DNA from: Rhizobium sp. NLR16a
Lineage (GTDB): Bacteria; Pseudomonadota; Alphaproteobacteria; Rhizobiales; Rhizobiaceae
DNA: 64,000 nt
Reading direction: 5' to 3'
Assembly: GCF_017948245.1 (NCBI RefSeq)
Contig: NZ_CP072866.1
Span: 124,001 to 188,000 of the forward strand
Part shown: positions 63,567 through 64,000 of the stretch, piece by piece
How the letters are laid out: each line of letters opens with the position of its first letter
Numbering within the stretch: position 1 is the first letter of the stretch
Position numbers and translations under genes: made by a program
Notes under the pieces: model-generated
Databases searched by the model: none
Told to the model about the DNA's origin: nothing
Seen by the model: only the letters and a program-made list of their open reading frames with translations

Positions 63567-64000
63567 ATGACTATGATGTCCCCTTCTTCGACGCGACACA
63601 GAGGCGGTATTATCGGTCTCTATGTCGCCGCTATCGAGAGCCTCAACAGCCTGCCGTTGTCGCTCGTCCAGCTCGTTGCCCGTCTGGCGGTCGCCCACGT
63701 CTTCTGGCACTCGTCGCAGAGCAAGCTTGCCTCCTGGCCGGCGACAGTTCAGCTGTTTACGCTCGAATACCAGCTGCCCGTCATCGATCCCGGCGTGGCC
63801 GCCGTGCTTGCGACGACGGCCGAAGTCACTGGCTCGATCTTGATTTTTCTAGGCCTGTTCTCTCGGCCCGCTGCCCTTTTGCTGCTTTGCGTCATCTTGA
63901 CAATCCAGCTCCTCGTCTACCCGCAGAACTGGCCGGACCATTTGCTCTGGACGGCACCGTTGCTGTTGATCCTGACGCGCGGGGCCGGTGCGGTTTCACT
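63567..64000 (+). CDS. bufD: DoxX-family membrane protein (BufD-type), partial
   Basis: The gene runs off the right edge; about 144 codons are seen. The ATG at 63567 lies 14 bp after the bufC stop, with AGGATGGAAG before it (an ATG at 63558 is possible). It matches DoxX: LVQLVARLAVAHVFWHSSQS, LATTAEVTGSILIFLGLFSR and LTIQLLVYPQNWPDHLLWTA, with about four membrane helices. DoxX proteins close bufferin operons in other bacteria and may supply redox equivalents at the membrane. No truncation is visible before the edge. Confidence 0.88.
   Translation, partial: MTMMSPSSTRHRGGIIGLYVAAIESLNSLPLSLVQLVARLAVAHVFWHSSQSKLASWPATVQLFTLEYQLPVIDPGVAAVLATTAEVTGSILIFLGLFSRPAALLLLCVILTIQLLVYPQNWPDHLLWTAPLLLILTRGAGAVS

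Overview
The window looks like part of a large secondary replicon of a Rhizobium of the R. etli / R. leguminosarum group. Three things point there. A complete repABC replication and partition operon lies on the minus strand at 40826-44578, with its counter-transcribed RNA between repB and repC. The DNA is GC-rich with rhizobial ABC-sugar-transporter, LysR and ROK gene content. katG-oxyR and panC-panB lie together; from memory, not from a search, these pairs are plasmid-borne in R. etli. No transposase, prophage or CRISPR array was seen.

Layout. 1-3013: end of a sugar ABC operon (permease, binding protein, LacI regulator). 3069-8191: an ABC exporter, a small secreted protein, a universal stress protein and a frameshifted MFS gene. 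8292-11075: a NUDIX/winged-helix regulator-like protein divergent from an overlapping SPFH (band 7) gene and NAD-kinase-like gene, with an elaborate inverted repeat between them. 11113-14819: a P-loop kinase, a GFA-like protein, then about 1.7 kb with almost no genes but two inverted RIME-like repeats, an anti-Shine-Dalgarno sRNA of the alpha-r14 type and two parS-like palindromes, followed by a broken gene. 15275-21009: YihY/BrkB membrane protein, PLP transsulfuration enzyme, cupins, an NmrA-like protein and a LysR gene. 21069-25204: acyl-CoA metabolism (thiolase, acyl-CoA ligase, thioesterase, divergent MDR reductase). 25352-28594: decayed and duplicated pieces of a LysR/SnoaL pair and a tRNA 3'-end remnant. 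28694-31565: SDR, flavin-oxidase-like protein, DUF3299 protein and a VapBC toxin-antitoxin pair.

31683-37437 carries the replicon's core-type functions: catalase-peroxidase KatG with divergent OxyR, pantothenate synthesis PanC-PanB, and a ProQ/FinO-type RNA chaperone. A di-haem cytochrome c peroxidase and a chemoreceptor follow as a likely operon, then repABC. 44819-53792 is a second sugar system: ATPase, isomerase, ROK regulator, two permeases, binding protein, divergent Gfo/Idh/MocA dehydrogenase and a second ROK regulator.

53926-64000 holds a small lipoprotein, a ParB-like remnant, a thioredoxin-fold protein, a DUF302 protein, an MFS exporter with a secreted cupin and LysR regulator, 3-hydroxybutyrate dehydrogenase with a patatin, and finally a bufferin-type operon (DUF2282 precursor, DUF692/MNIO enzyme, DUF2063 partner, DoxX protein) that runs off the right edge. 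Peroxide defence and uptake of diverse carbon sources are the recurring themes. Frameshifted genes are frequent, at least seven clear cases.
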